Assembly: GCA_011033025.1 (NCBI GenBank)
Contig: WFMF01000058.1
Coordinates: forward strand, 648,918-712,917
Origin: Beroe forskalii
Lineage: Eukaryota > Ctenophora > Nuda > Beroida > Beroidae
DNA: 64,000 nt
Direction: 5' to 3'
Program-made: the position numbers and the translations under genes
The notes under the pieces: generated by a model
Databases searched by the model: none
Told to the model about the DNA's origin: nothing
What the model saw: the letters and a program-made list of their open reading frames with translations, nothing else
In this document: positions 20,901-33,150 of the stretch, one piece after another
How the letters are laid out: every line of letters starts with the position of its first letter
Numbering within the stretch: position 1 is the first letter of the stretch

Positions 20901-21697
20901 CGTTACGCTGCTGTAACAGCGTTACAGCTGCTGTAACAGCGTTACGCTGCTGTAACAGCGTTACGCTGCTGTAACAGCGTTACGCTGCTGTAACAGCGTT
21001 ACGCTGCTGTAACTGCGTTACGCTGCTGTAACAGCGTTACGCTGCTGTAACAGCGTTACGCTGCTGTAACAGCGTTACGCTGCTGTAACAGCGTTACGCT
21101 GCTGTAACAGCGTTACGCTGCTGTAACAGCGTTACGCTGCTGTAACAGCGTTACGCTGCTGTAACAACGTTACGCTGCTGTAACAACGTTACGCTGCTGT
21201 AACATGCCGCTGCTGTAACAACGTTACGCTGCTGCTGTAACAGCGTTACGCTGCTGTAACAGCGTTACGCTGCTGTAACAGCGTTACGCTGCTGTAACAG
21301 CGTTACGCTGCTGTAACAGCGTTACGCTGCTGTAACAGCGTTACGCTGCTGTAACAGCGTTACGCTGCTGTAACAGCGTTACGCTGCTGTAACAGCGTTA
21401 CGCTGCTGTAACAGCGTTACGCTGCTGTAATAGCGTTACGCTGCTGTAATAGCGTTACGCTGCTGTAATAGCGTTACGCTGCTGTAATAGCGTTACGCTG
21501 CTGTAATAGCGTTACGCTGCTGTAACAGCGTTACGCTGCTGTAACAGCGTTACGCTGCTGTAATAGCGTTACGCTGCTGTAACAGCGTTACGCTGCTGTA
21601 ACAGCGTTACGCTGCTGTAACAGCGTTACGCTGCTGTAACAGCGTTACGCTGCTTACGCTGCTGTAAGCGTTACGCTGCTGTAATAACGTTACGCTC
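17932..21697 (+). repeat. 19-bp hairpin minisatellite (~198 copies)
   Basis: The unit is GCTGCTGTAACAGCGTTAC, 19 bases, shifting by three per 60-base line. Every unit contains CAGCG-TTA-CGCTG and GTAAC-AGC-GTTAC inverted pairs, so single strands can form serial hairpins. Since 19 is not a multiple of three and the unit holds TAA on both strands, all six frames are closed repeatedly, so it is non-coding. Variants cluster: CTCAG units at about 18410-18560, AGAGTT units at about 18145-18340, AATAG units at about 18600-18760 and 21425-21560, and a degenerate patch at about 19220-19360. Such blocks indicate local expansion and conversion. Confidence 0.95.
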
Positions 21698-23149
21698 TGG
21701 TGTCTCGTTTCAGCTTTCACCACTCGAGTCAGGGGTGTAAATGAAATAGTGGAGGCTGTGACCTTTCAATCAACACCAATCAAACACGGAGTAAACACCA
21801 ATCAGTAGAAATTAGGAGAGGTACCTTCCTTCAATTCCGTCGGATATTGCACGGTGCACAAAAAACAAACAAAATATATTCACATTTGACTCCCAGTTAA
21901 TACGAAACACATTCAGTAAACACCAATCACATTCAGTAAATACCAATCATATTCAGTAAACAACAATCACATTCACTTAGAACCAATCAAGTTCAGAGTA
22001 AAGCCCCCTAGAAAAACCAATGGAGCACAATAAGGACACCTGCCAGTGAGAGTGTAAACACCAGTTACGTAGCAACCAATTCTCACGCCACCTCTTAATG
22101 GTTCCCGCTGTTTGGTGAGTAAGTAAAACTACGTGGCTGATATATTTCAACAAATTGGCTAATTGATACCCCAACATGTCTCATGAGTTTAAATGGTGTG
22201 ACTGGATTGTAACTACCTTCACTTATATCAAAGTCATTACGTGGCAAAATTTCAAATTTGTCAGGTTCAATGAAGTATTGAGGTAAGAGGAAGTGAGAAT
22301 TTTAATTTTTCTAGCGAATTTAAACCTTTAAAAACTTCGTGTGAGTGTGATTGATTTCCAATGAAATCTACAAAATTTGATAAAGCATTGATAGATTTAT
22401 GAATTTCTCTTCGTGACAAAACCTAACATTTTCAGTGCCTTTTAAAATGAACTGGTTGAAGTTCTTCATTGGAAAATGTTTCTCATTTATGACCCTTCAT
22501 TACAATATTTCCTCTCATGAGTGCATAAGGCGCTCATGGATGCCGTATTCAAAAAGCCTTGTGCAAAGATATGTTGTTTGCTACACTCATTTTACATTGA
22601 GAATTGAGACGAATGAGAGTTTTCAGAATCTCCTCGAATTTGAATGTTATCTGTTTTACCAATAAAATCACAAGGTGGTACAGTGGATGATTAATTTGCA
22701 ATGAATTCATTAATCGTCCAATTATTCTGAATTCACAATAGATATATTTATTTAGAAGACAAGGTTCGTCAGATCTACGTTTGATTATCTGGAATGAATC
22801 ATGCTTCAAACTCTCAATCACGAGATTCCTAATCTGCCATATAAGCTTCTGGGAAATGAAATACCAATTATACACAATCTTGAATTGATGCCAGTAAATC
22901 ATGTGATGATTGAGATAATTCTGATGATTTCAAAAGTCAGGAATTTATTGGCAAAGAGTATGATTTCTCACGACCTTTGATTGAAGATCAAGACAGACAG
23001 CTTTATTAAATTTTGACACTTCCTTGGGAGTCAAATTGATATAATCCTAACATCTGCAACTCTGAATGAAAACATTCGTAAGACACATACCACTGTGGTA
23101 CAAATTAAAATCCAAATTATTCAACAAAATATAATAATGGGGCCATGGG
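21698..23149. other. Unique AT-rich spacer after minisatellite
   Basis: No recognised gene. The largest open frame from an ATG is 117 codons on the minus strand (22549-22902), with no motif I know. The only repeats are CATTCAGTAAACACCAAT-type units at 21905-21995. Confidence 0.4.
21905..21995 (+). repeat. ~22-bp tandem repeat
   Basis: About four imperfect copies of ACCAATCACATTCAGTAAAC-like units. Confidence 0.7.
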
Positions 23150-25330
23150 GCCATTGTGTTGAATCCCTCCAATTGTTTCTAACAAGCTTTTATAAGCAAA
23201 CAATAGCTGCTGTGTTGCATGTTGCTGACACAGAAACATAAAGTTCCTCAGCATCAACACACCATTATTAGCCATGAAAATGATGTCACACTCGTTTTTA
23301 TAACTCCATTCGACAGTGAACTTTCTTCATTGACAAACACAATATGGAACCCACATACACACGGGACTTGTTTAGACACAGAAAGACACACACAAATCCA
23401 CACACTCTGAGCATTGTACAGATGTAATTAATCAGGTACACTCTTCGTTTGTGCTAGACTCTGGGCTTGTGTTCAAAGAAAAGGAGAATTCTTTTTCCTG
23501 TAATTCAAAATCACGAACACCCGAGGTCTGAAAATTTCATTACCAGCTCCAGATTAATTCCAAAAACACAGCCGCCAAAATCACTCTTCCTTTTACCTCA
23601 GTCATGGGACACCAATATACCGATTACCGGTCATTAGAAAGTGCAGCTTCATGTATAGAACCATTTGGTATCTGTGGCTTAAGAGGAAATAAGACTGGCA
23701 CTAAACTGGCACTAGACTTTTGCACCAGACTTAAGACTGGCACCCATTCAATGGAACCATGCTTGCTATCTGACTCAGGACTGGCACAAGTGAAACCATC
23801 AAAATATCCCAAACTCGTTATTCACTACAGTACCAGTCCTTAATAATCGCTTACAAGCCAGGTAATTAAAGAGTGCGGAAGCAAGCTCAATGCACATGAT
23901 TTTTACACTTCCGTCTTTTATAGTGGCCTTGACACACTGGAGATTTAAGTCTTTAGCGAACAATAAACGACACATTTTCATGTTTAAGGCTGGTTGGAAA
24001 CGTTTAATGAGAAATTTTGAAACACAGGAACTTCTGAATAGCTTGTGCTTGTCACGATCGTCGGCTGTTTGTCATGGTTTAGAGTGAATAATTCACCATG
24101 TTGAAACGGATATTATCACCCTACTGCAAACCATTGCTCATCCGCCACATATTGGGTGTAACAGGCATGAATCAATAAACCTGTTGTCTCACATTACCGT
24201 GGGAAATAAAGGAGACTTCCTATCAATGGTATGTTATGTGATCCTGAGATAAATACTCACAGGCCCCTGGATGCCATACATATCAGGTAATTATTCGGAA
24301 CATGAGTTTCTCTGTGTAATAACATGGTGAGTGTTTTAAGTCATCAAATACCTTGTACAACAGATCAGATAAAGTCAGATAATCTGTTTCTATTAAAGCT
24401 AGATGAAATAGGTGAAATGTGCTCAGTGCTGTAGGTAAATTACAATGTTGGATGATCAAAATCAAGGATGTAACTGAAAGAATCTTATCGATCATAAAAC
24501 ATCCTATTAGTATAGGTCAACTGATTCTAAAAATCCCGTCCCATTTCAATACCTGGCACATGAAGAGATTAGACTGAATTCCCATTATCCTCACAGCTCA
24601 GCTAACACCCTTAATAACAGACAATTTCTTGGATGTTGCCAAGGAAGAGTTCCAACACCCCAGTAAATTCCTCGTGAATTTCCACTAAATCCTGATAAGA
24701 AGGGAGTTACCAGATGATGTCATGTTCAAAAAGTCAAAATGAGGAAGATTCATTCTGCAGTGAACATATTTGAGAGTCTTGGTATTCAGAAAAGATGAAT
24801 TCTAGCGCCCTTAACTCACTGCCAAGTCCTGATAATTTTTGCTAGAAATCAATACCTATTACCACTTGTAATAAGGCAACTTGCCTGTTACCCACCATAA
24901 ATTACTCACCACGAAAACCCAAACCTTACTGGCTTAAAAGCGAATTAGCAACAGGGCACCAGGAGAATTAACAGGAAATTCCACATTGTTCCAGCCAGAT
25001 ATGGACTACTTTTGGCCTTGAATGCGTCACAGAACTTAAGAACAAGTACTGGTTTGGTGAGATTCTTACATTAGACTGTTGGAAAATGACCTCAACACTT
25101 TTAAGCAGGGTTTTCCAAACAACCTGATAGGATGGAGAGATTTCTATACTTTTTGAAAGAATTCTTCAAATTCTTGAATTTGATGCCAGAAATGACAACC
25201 AAGGGGCCAAACTGGGAGAAGTGCAATCAGTTATCAAATCAGCCATTGAAATTTGGAAAAGCAACAAAGCCACAAAGGATGAAACAAATCATTGTGGATC
25301 GTTGCTTGTCTAAACATTTTCATTGAAATT
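23150..25330 (+). repeat. Segmental tandem duplication, copy 1 (2.2 kb)
   Basis: This segment recurs as a diverged direct copy about 2.4 kb downstream. Shared landmarks include CATCAACACACCATTATTAG (23243), GGACTTGTTTAGACACAGAA (23363), CATGGGACACCAATATACCG (23604) and TGCAATCAGTTATCAAATC (25221). No gene is recognised in it. Short open frames are broken by indels between copies, which argues against coding. Confidence 0.8.
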
Positions 25331-25496
25331 GGATTAATTTGATATCATCACCTTCAATTCTACAGTGTTTGTGTTTGTGTGTGTGTACTTACGGCAAGTA
25401 CACAGTACACTAATGATCAGTTAAGATTTCACAACACTGTACCTGATCTGTGAAGAAACATTATTCTGGGGAAAACTCTGATCATTTCACACGAAT

Positions 25497-25590
25497 GGCT
25501 CTTTTAGGCTCTTTTAGGCCCCAATTTCTAGGGCTCTTTTGAGAATTTTTCTATCCTCGGAGCCTAAAAGAGCGTTGGCCCCCCCCCTAT
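25497..25590. repeat. Inverted repeat between the two duplicate copies
   Basis: GGCTCTTTTAGGC occurs twice and is answered by GCCTAAAAGAGC about 50 bases on, giving a hairpin, followed by a C-run at the join with copy 2. It is probably a MITE remnant. Confidence 0.6.
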
Positions 25591-27690
25591 GTTGCATGAT
25601 GCTGAGAAAGAAACATAGAATGTTCAATGGCATCAACGCACCATTATTAGTCATGAAAATGAGGTCACACTCGTTTTAATAACTCCAATTGACAGTGAAG
25701 TTTAGCCATTGACAAACACAATATGAGACCCACATACACACAGGGGACTTGTTTAGACACAGAAAGACACACACAAATCCACACACTGAAACATTTACGG
25801 GGTGTAATTAATCAGGTACACTCTTCATTGTGCTGCAGAAACTTGTTTTCAAAAGAAAGGAGAATTCTTTTTCCTATAATTCAAAAATCACGAACACCCG
25901 AGTCTGAAAATTTCATTACCAGCTCCTGAATTAATTCCAAAAACACCGCCGCCAAAATCACTCTTCCTTTTACCTCCAGTCATGGGACACCAATATACCG
26001 ATTACTGGTCATAAGAAAGTGCAGCTTCATGTCTGTAGAACCATTTGGTATCTGACTTAGGAAGATTTTAGACTGGCACTGGACTGGCACCAGACTGGCA
26101 CTAGACTGGAACCAGACTTAAGACTGGCACCAATCAATGGAACCATGCTTGCTATCTGAATAAGGACTGGCACAAGTGAAACCCTCTAAGTACCCAACTC
26201 GCGTGTGTCTACAGAACCAGTCCTTAATAATCTGTTACAAGCCAAATGATAAGAGTGCAGGAAGCAAGCTCAATGCACATGATTTTAATACACTTCCTCT
26301 TTTATAGTGACCGCTTGACACAAGTCTTTAGCGAACAATAAACGACATATTGTCATGTTTATGGTTGAAAACTTTTAATGATATATTATGAGAAATTTTG
26401 AAACACAGGAACTTCCGAATAGCTTGTGCTAGTCGTCGTAAGCTGTCTGTCATGGTTTAGAGTGATTAATCCACCTTGTTGAAGCGCATATTTCATGAAT
26501 CGCTCATCACCCTACGTATTGGTGAAGTAGCAGGCATGAATCAATAAACCTGTATCTCACATTACCGTGGGAAACAAATTAGACTTCCTATCAATGGTAT
26601 GTGGTATGTGGTATGTGGAGCCTGAGATAAATACTCACCGGCCTCCTGGATGCCATACATATATCAGGTGGTATTTGGAACATGAGTTCCTCTGATAATG
26701 ATAACATGGTGAGAATTTTAGGTCATCAAATACCTTGTACAGCGAATCAGATAAGAAGTCAGATGGTCAATTCTACTATGTTATGAACAAGTGTGAAATG
26801 TACATTACGATATTAAGGTGATCGAGAATCGAGATCAAGGATATTATAGAGCTCAGAGGCATCTTACATGAATCGATCATAAAACTTGCTATTGGTGGGT
26901 CAACTGATAGCATTCAGAAATTCTAAAAATTCCCGTCCCATTTCAGCCTGGCACATGAACAGAGATTAGACTTGAATTCATTATCACTCACAACTCAAGT
27001 TAACACCCATCAATTTCTTGGATATTTGCCAAGTAAAGTTCCAACCACCCCACTTAGTAAATTCCTCGTGAATTTCCATTCAATCCTGATAAGAAGGGAG
27101 TTACCAGATGATGTAATTCAAAAGTCCAAACTAAGGGAGGATTCATTCTGCAGTGAATATTATAATATTTTGGTGTCTCTTTCGAGAATTAGGCAATTCT
27201 GACGCTTGAACATCACCATTCTAAGTCCTGACAAGCGCATAGAAATCAACCACCTATTATTGCCACTTGTAATAAGGCAGCTGCCTGGCCCCACTAATTA
27301 CTCACCACATGAAAACTCATGAAACCTTACCAAAACCCGAAAGCGAATTAGCAGCAAGGGCACCAGGAGAATTAGCAACAGGAGAATTCCACATTGTTCC
27401 AAGCCGAATATATGGACTACTTTTGGCCTTTGTCACGTCACAGGACTTGTTAAAAAGTCAAGTACTGGTTTGGTGAACTCTTACATTGGAGCGTGTTACT
27501 GGAAAATGATACTCAAGAATTTAAGCAGGGTTTAAACAATAACTGATAGGCAGTGTGTATGGAGAGATTTCTTTTCTTTTGTATGAATTTTTGAAATTTT
27601 CGAATTTTATGCCACAATGACCCAACCAGGCCAAACTGGGAGAAGTGCAATCAGTTATCAAATCAGCGAAATTATCTTTCCACTTCGAGA
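25590..27690 (+). repeat. Segmental tandem duplication, copy 2
   Basis: A diverged copy of 23150-25330 in the same order, with small insertions and deletions throughout. It includes extra ACTGGCACCAGACTGGCACT units near 26070-26115. No gene is recognised. Confidence 0.8.
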
Positions 27691-28021
27691 ATTTCTGATC
27701 AGCCATTATCCAATATTGTACACAATTAAGGTAGAAAACTCGGAAAATATAGACCTCATGGAAAATATACCATATGGCAAACATTAAGTGGGTGTGGGTC
27801 ACGCCAACCAGTGTGTCGCTCCCAGATAAAGGTGATATCACGCCGGTAAGGAGAATCACAGAGCATCATTCACGCCGGGATGGACTGAACATGGAAGTAA
27901 AAGTTCCAACACACCGGGATTTAATGTGTGTTTAAGGATTTTACACCGAGTTAAGCTTGGTTTAATAATCTTCCAACCGTGAAAATACAGGAATAAGGGC
28001 ATAATCTGTGGGTAGCAGAAT

Positions 28022-28331
28022 ACATGGTATACGTATCTAAACTTGGTACCTAAACTTGGTTCTCTTAACATGTTTTTCTTAACATGGTACCTAAATGTGG
28101 TACCTAAACAGTAAACATGGTACCTAAACATGGTACCTAAACATGGTTCTCTTAACATGGTATCTAACCATGGTATTTAAACTTGGTATCTAAACATGGT
28201 ACCTAAACATGGTACCTAAACATGGTGCCTAAACGTGGTACCTAAACATGGTACCTAAACATGGTACCTAAACATGGTGCCTAAACATGGTATCTAAAAA
28301 TGGTGCCTAAACATGCTTCTCTAAACATGGT
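28022..28331 (+). repeat. 13-bp tandem array (ACATGGTACCTAA)
   Basis: About 20 copies of ACATGGTACCTAA with variants (GGTATCTAA, GGTGCCTAA, GGTTCTCTTAA). Most units hold the palindrome GGTACC. Not coding. Confidence 0.9.
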
Positions 28332-29359
28332 TGCCAGCAGATAATCGTTGTAACTGTTTGAATGCAAGAATACTAAATTTAGCTGCATTTGACTGAAGAG
28401 CTGTGTCTTGCGTTAAAATGTTAAATGGTAATGTATACAAGCCAGTCTAAATTCGGCCCACCTGCTATTGACTTAAATTAAAAGCACTAAGTTCTTTAAC
28501 AAGAGTTTTATTGCATGCAGAGTGCAGCTTTTTGGCTAATAATAGAACAGAGCGTTGTTTATATTACACATAACTCAACTGCATAAACTATATTTCCATG
28601 CAAAGAGCATTAAAAACTTTTGCAGATCCTTTGCACATAGGAATTTGTTCCAGAAGATGATAGTACAATTCATAATCAATTATTTAAGTAAAATAGAAAT
28701 TAGATTTAAGTAATGATTGGCACGGTTGCTAACCTTTTTAGGAATCATTTCTCTTCGGATTGAGGGACCAACTTTCTTCTTTCATCCTTCTTCCATCTTT
28801 ATAATTTCTGAAAGGAAAAGATTTTACAAAAAATCGTAAGCACATTTTGTAGTTAGTTAATGAAAATTCCAAATCCGGTCGTGTGAGCTCTAGTCAAAAG
28901 ATTTCGCAATCTACCATGTTACAACCAGGATCAAGATCCAGTAAATTCCAAGAATCTTATCAAGTTCTGCAGTTCAATTGCTCATGAAAAGATCAGAATA
29001 CCATTATCACATTATCGCCAGATGTGGCCTTTTGAGTCATAAGTGAATCAGGTTGCCAAAACAGCCGACTTCCAAGAAATTTGTCTATTCAATTGCTCAT
29101 GAAATGATTTCTGCAATCAGCCACATTTTGGTCAATTCTGAGAAAACCAGAGAAAAGATTGTGACAATTCCTGAGAGGGTGGTCTACAGATAATCATAGA
29201 CAATTCAACGTCATCAACTTACTAAATGATCTCTATGACCATGACGACATCCCAACCATCTGTTTCTCAACTGGTAACGTACCTTTGTAATGACCACATA
29301 CAAACCAGACACAAGTGTTTCAGATTGGGGTGCACCAAAAATCACGACTCTGTTCCATC
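28332..29359. other. Spacer, no gene seen
   Basis: An AT-rich sequence with short, motif-free open frames. A pair of related TTCAATTGCTCATGAAA segments (28974 and 29089) hints at another old small duplication. Confidence 0.4.
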
Positions 29360-29369
29360 ACATGAGACT

Positions 29370-29640
29370 CGTGTGTTGGACTCTCAAACACAGATTGGCC
29401 TCCTCAAGAGGCTAGTCCTAACTGTGATAATGACGTCATAGTCTCAGCACACTAACTTTAACCCCCACACTTTAACCCCACACTCACTCTAACCCCCACT
29501 CAAACGCAGATTGTGCTCATCAAGAGGCAATTCTTAGCTCTCGTAATGATGTCATTGTCTCAGCACACTCACTCTAACCCTCACTCAAACGCAGATTGTG
29601 CTCATCAAGAGGAAATTCACAGCTGTGTTAATGACCCAAT
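29370..29640 (+). repeat. ~85-130-bp tandem repeat, three copies
   Basis: CTCAAACNCAGATTG, then TCATCAAGAGG, then TAATGACGTCA/TGATGTCAT, then CTCAGCACACT recur about three times, the last copy truncated. A CRE-like TGACGTCA is present at 29431. Confidence 0.75.
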
Positions 29641-29809
29641 TACTACGGCGGATTAAATCTGGACAGTTACTATAGTTCGTGTGACTAAAAGGGAAAATTA
29701 GGAGGGGTGCTGTTGAACTGCTGGGGATGTTTGGAGGAGAAAATGAACTCCTGCAATGCTCATTAACCGTAGTTTTTCGAGCCATCATCCCCCAACCGAT
29801 ATATAAGCT

Positions 29810-29912
29810 TTATCCTTAGTCCCTGATTCTACAAGATCCTGAGCTATCCTTAGTCCCTGATTCTACAAGATCCTAAGCTATCCTTAGTCCCTGATTCTAC
29901 AATGATCACTGA
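29810..29912 (+). repeat. 35-bp tandem repeat, three copies
   Basis: Three near-identical units of CTATCCTTAGTCCCTGATTC followed by TACAAGATCCTGAG. Confidence 0.85.
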
Positions 29913-30975
29913 GCTGGCGCTCAACATCATCTCTGTGCCACTACAAAACACCTTGATCTGCCCTGGATTTCCTTATAAGGAATAATCGGTTCCTGGAGAG
30001 TGGAAGTAGCCCTACCAGGAATCTTACTTATAATCTTGCTTATACTCTCATAGGAGTGAGATAATTTGTGTAAAAGTCGTGCTTTTTGCTTCCATTGAAT
30101 CAAAAGATCTAATGTTCTTGTGCTTTTTCAAATGAAGGGACAGAGATACGTGTATAGATTGTAATAATCTCTCCCTATACACACTTGATACACAAGCACC
30201 AAACCGGCGGTTGAGATCCATGCTATAATTTGGGTATATATATCAGAGTACAGACTAGCGATCCAGAACAATTAGCGTGATATCCTTAAAATATTGTGTA
30301 CTATAAGTATTGAAGTAACAAGGGTTTTTACTAAGGGAGGGTGTTCAGAGAGCTACTAAAAGTTAGAGTAGTTGTAATGGTACACCTGTATTACCTACTT
30401 TATAACACTCCCTTTTTGTATATACCATTCGATTCTTAAACCCGAAAATTCTGCTCCCAAGGAAACTGGCGGACCGTTGTAGTGGTATAAGACAGCGTAC
30501 CTACGGCCTGTTTCTCACAGCCAATCAAAGCATGATTTGACTGACTTCAGGATCCACCGGGTAAGTTACAATAGTGATAAACCACTGATCAGTGATATAT
30601 CATTCTACAGTGTCTATGGAGTAGATTACAAAATTCAATCAAAAAGTGTAGATTGGTATTAAAAAACACTCACCCACACCCATACCCTTGAAATCCAGTC
30701 CAGATAAGGATTCCCTTCAACCATACGTAATCAGAATCGTTTAGATGCCACCAAATTATATGACCAAATATATACTGCAGAGGAGGGTTAGAAGCCTCAT
30801 GATCTGATATTTAATTCAAATTTTCGTTATCATTCCGATGGTGGAATGTCGAAGGAATGCACTGAAGGATATTACACAGGACTATAATACTGTGGGGGAA
30901 TCATTCTCTGGATCAGTCTGAAGAATGTGGTTCTTGGAATGTAGCCACATTTCTCAAGAAGGGCATTCTCTTCTC

Positions 30976-31016
30976 TAGTAAACTACTCGTGTCAGGTTTG
31001 ACTCGAGTAGTTTACT
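30976..31016. repeat. Hairpin with 13-bp arms
   Basis: AGTAAACTACTCG is answered by CGAGTAGTTTACT after about 15 bases. No T-run follows in a way that suggests an RNA terminator. Likely a transposon relic. Confidence 0.7.
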
Positions 31017-32346
31017 ATGGAACTGCTGGGTTTCTCTCGGACAAAAGCCAAGTGAACAGAAGAATTTTCTTTAGAATAGTTGCAAAGCTGGGAATTTTCT
31101 TGAGAGAACAATGGTCGTGTCATCCTTATACACGTGTGTTAAAAACACGCTACAATGTCTCCTTCTGAGTCATTTCCGTTCACGTTTGTCATAAGAATGG
31201 GCAGTGAGAACTATGTGATTTCCAGAGTGATTTTCAGAGTTCTACGGAAATAATTACTAGAATATTTTTAACAATAACAAGAGAACTGTAATCTGGTGCC
31301 ACAGGGTCACAACACCTGTGGCAACAGGTCAGACACACTCAGATCAGTTCCAGGATCACAAAGATCTGACAGATTCTACAGAAATGTAAGAAAATACCAT
31401 AAGTTCTACAGATAGTTCTTAAGAATTATCATACCTGGCATGATATTCTGCACAATATATCCTGCCAATGCCAAGTGACCACAAAATACCGAAACTTTCT
31501 GTAGAAAGCGGTAAGATTTTGGACCTTCTTCTTCTCGTGAGCTACTCATGACCAGAAAAAACAACTCTTCGGAACTCGGCTGATGTTCCAAAACACAGAT
31601 TGTTGGAGTTTGGATTTTCAGCGGAAACCTTCAGTTTCATTTACATGAGGAGCGGGCCATGTTTATTTCAAGTTTAATTAAGATGAGGAATGTAACTCTA
31701 TTTGATCAATATTTCATTTTCACTATTGAACATTGAACAAAATGGTCAGTTGACAGGAGTATTTAACCACTGTCAATGACTCATTCAAGGCATAAACGAT
31801 GAACCAAGATTTAACCGTTTTGCAATTTCGCATGCAAGCCGTTCCCAGGGTTTGCATTTAAGCTAAATATATCTTAACCTGTCTAAATACCCTTCATATT
31901 TCACCGCCTAATATAGCTGCAGAACTGGCGTTTCTACACAACTAAATTCTCCTTCAGTTCATATCAGCCAGATCATCTCAATACACAATCACTCAAATAT
32001 AGCAACATATATTTATATCACTGAGCGAGCCCTGCATACCGGTGCTAATAATAAACCTGTTTTATCTACCCTCAACTTAAACCAGTTTAATTATAAACCC
32101 CTCCCTCCGCGTAATATTGTAATAATATCCACGGTTTAATTGTTAAGCAAGGCGAGGCTCTTGGAAACACTTGCAGCTCCTCCATAATGGAGCAGGTGTG
32201 CAAACATGGATAAGGGTTGGAGGACTGCCAATTTATTGCCGGTGTTTACCAAAGCATGGATAAAGCTTGTAACTAGAGTCAAGCTCTCTCGATAGTGTAG
32301 AACTCATGGATGGCGATGACCGGGACATGCTATTCGAAAGGGGGAG

Positions 32347-32419
32347 TGTCACTGTCCCAAATGTCCCATTTGTCCCTGTCCCAATCCACTCTTGAGTTTG
32401 GGACAATTGGGACAGTGAC
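32347..32419. repeat. Inverted repeat GTCACTGTCCCAA
   Basis: GTCACTGTCCCAA at the left is matched by TTGGGACAGTGAC at the right. Between them are TGTCCC-rich units. It looks like the ends of a 73-bp MITE or foldback remnant. Confidence 0.7.
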
Positions 32420-33084
32420 AACCACCCTTAGAAAGCACCTGTTTTATCACTTTCAACTTGCTCCCTCAGTCATGACTATGAGATGGAGCATCTTCACTTG
32501 TCTCCTATTTTGGCATTTCAAACCATAACGATTTATTTTAGGACGAGATTTTGGGGAGCAAATTTAGGGAGGACGTTTGGAAAAATGTTACGAGAAAGTT
32601 TGATTTAGGATCTTTTGAATAGCTCATGTGCTAGTCCTCGTCAGCGGAAAAGGATTCTTTCAAATGATAAATCCTGTCTCCTATTTGGCATTCCAAACCA
32701 TAACGATTTCATATAAAGAAGTAGATTGTAAATCCTGTTCGTGACTGCCGAGTGTACTCTCCAAGGTTTAGAACATGATGAAACCTACACCTTGGCGTGT
32801 AGCTCATTCCTCACGTTCCACATTCCAAGCAGTGAAGTATGCACATTTCTCAAACAGCCGACAGAGCTGAGTAGCCTTGAACCATGCAAGCAGGACCGAA
32901 GAGGGCTGAAACACTCGATATTTTTGCCATTTCTATTTTCTAATATCATTCGACATGCATAGAAAAAGTGAGGAAGATGATAGTTGGGCTCATAAAACAT
33001 GTTTAAATCGCCTATGTAGAATCTTCAGTTTGTGAACCTCAATCAATAGCCCTTTACTGATGTAGACGACCTAAAAGGCGACCG

Positions 33085-33150
33085 TTCTTTTGAAGCATTC
33101 AGTGAGGTTTTCCCCACTTCTTTTGAAGCATACAGTGAGGTTTTTCCCCA
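33085..33150 (+). repeat. ~33-bp direct repeat
   Basis: Two adjacent copies of TTCTTTTGAAGCATTCAGTG followed by AGGTTTTCCCCAC. Confidence 0.7.

Noticed and set aside
17932-21697. CRISPR array or coding repeat
   Set aside because: There are no distinct spacers; the whole 19-bp unit repeats. Stops fall in all six frames. The context is eukaryotic.
22549-22902. 117-codon minus-strand frame
   Set aside because: It starts with an ATG but shows no domain, and codon content looks like random AT-rich sequence.
27521-27859. 112-codon minus-strand frame
   Set aside because: It overlaps the end of the second duplicate copy and its counterpart in the first copy is not open, so it is unlikely to be coding.
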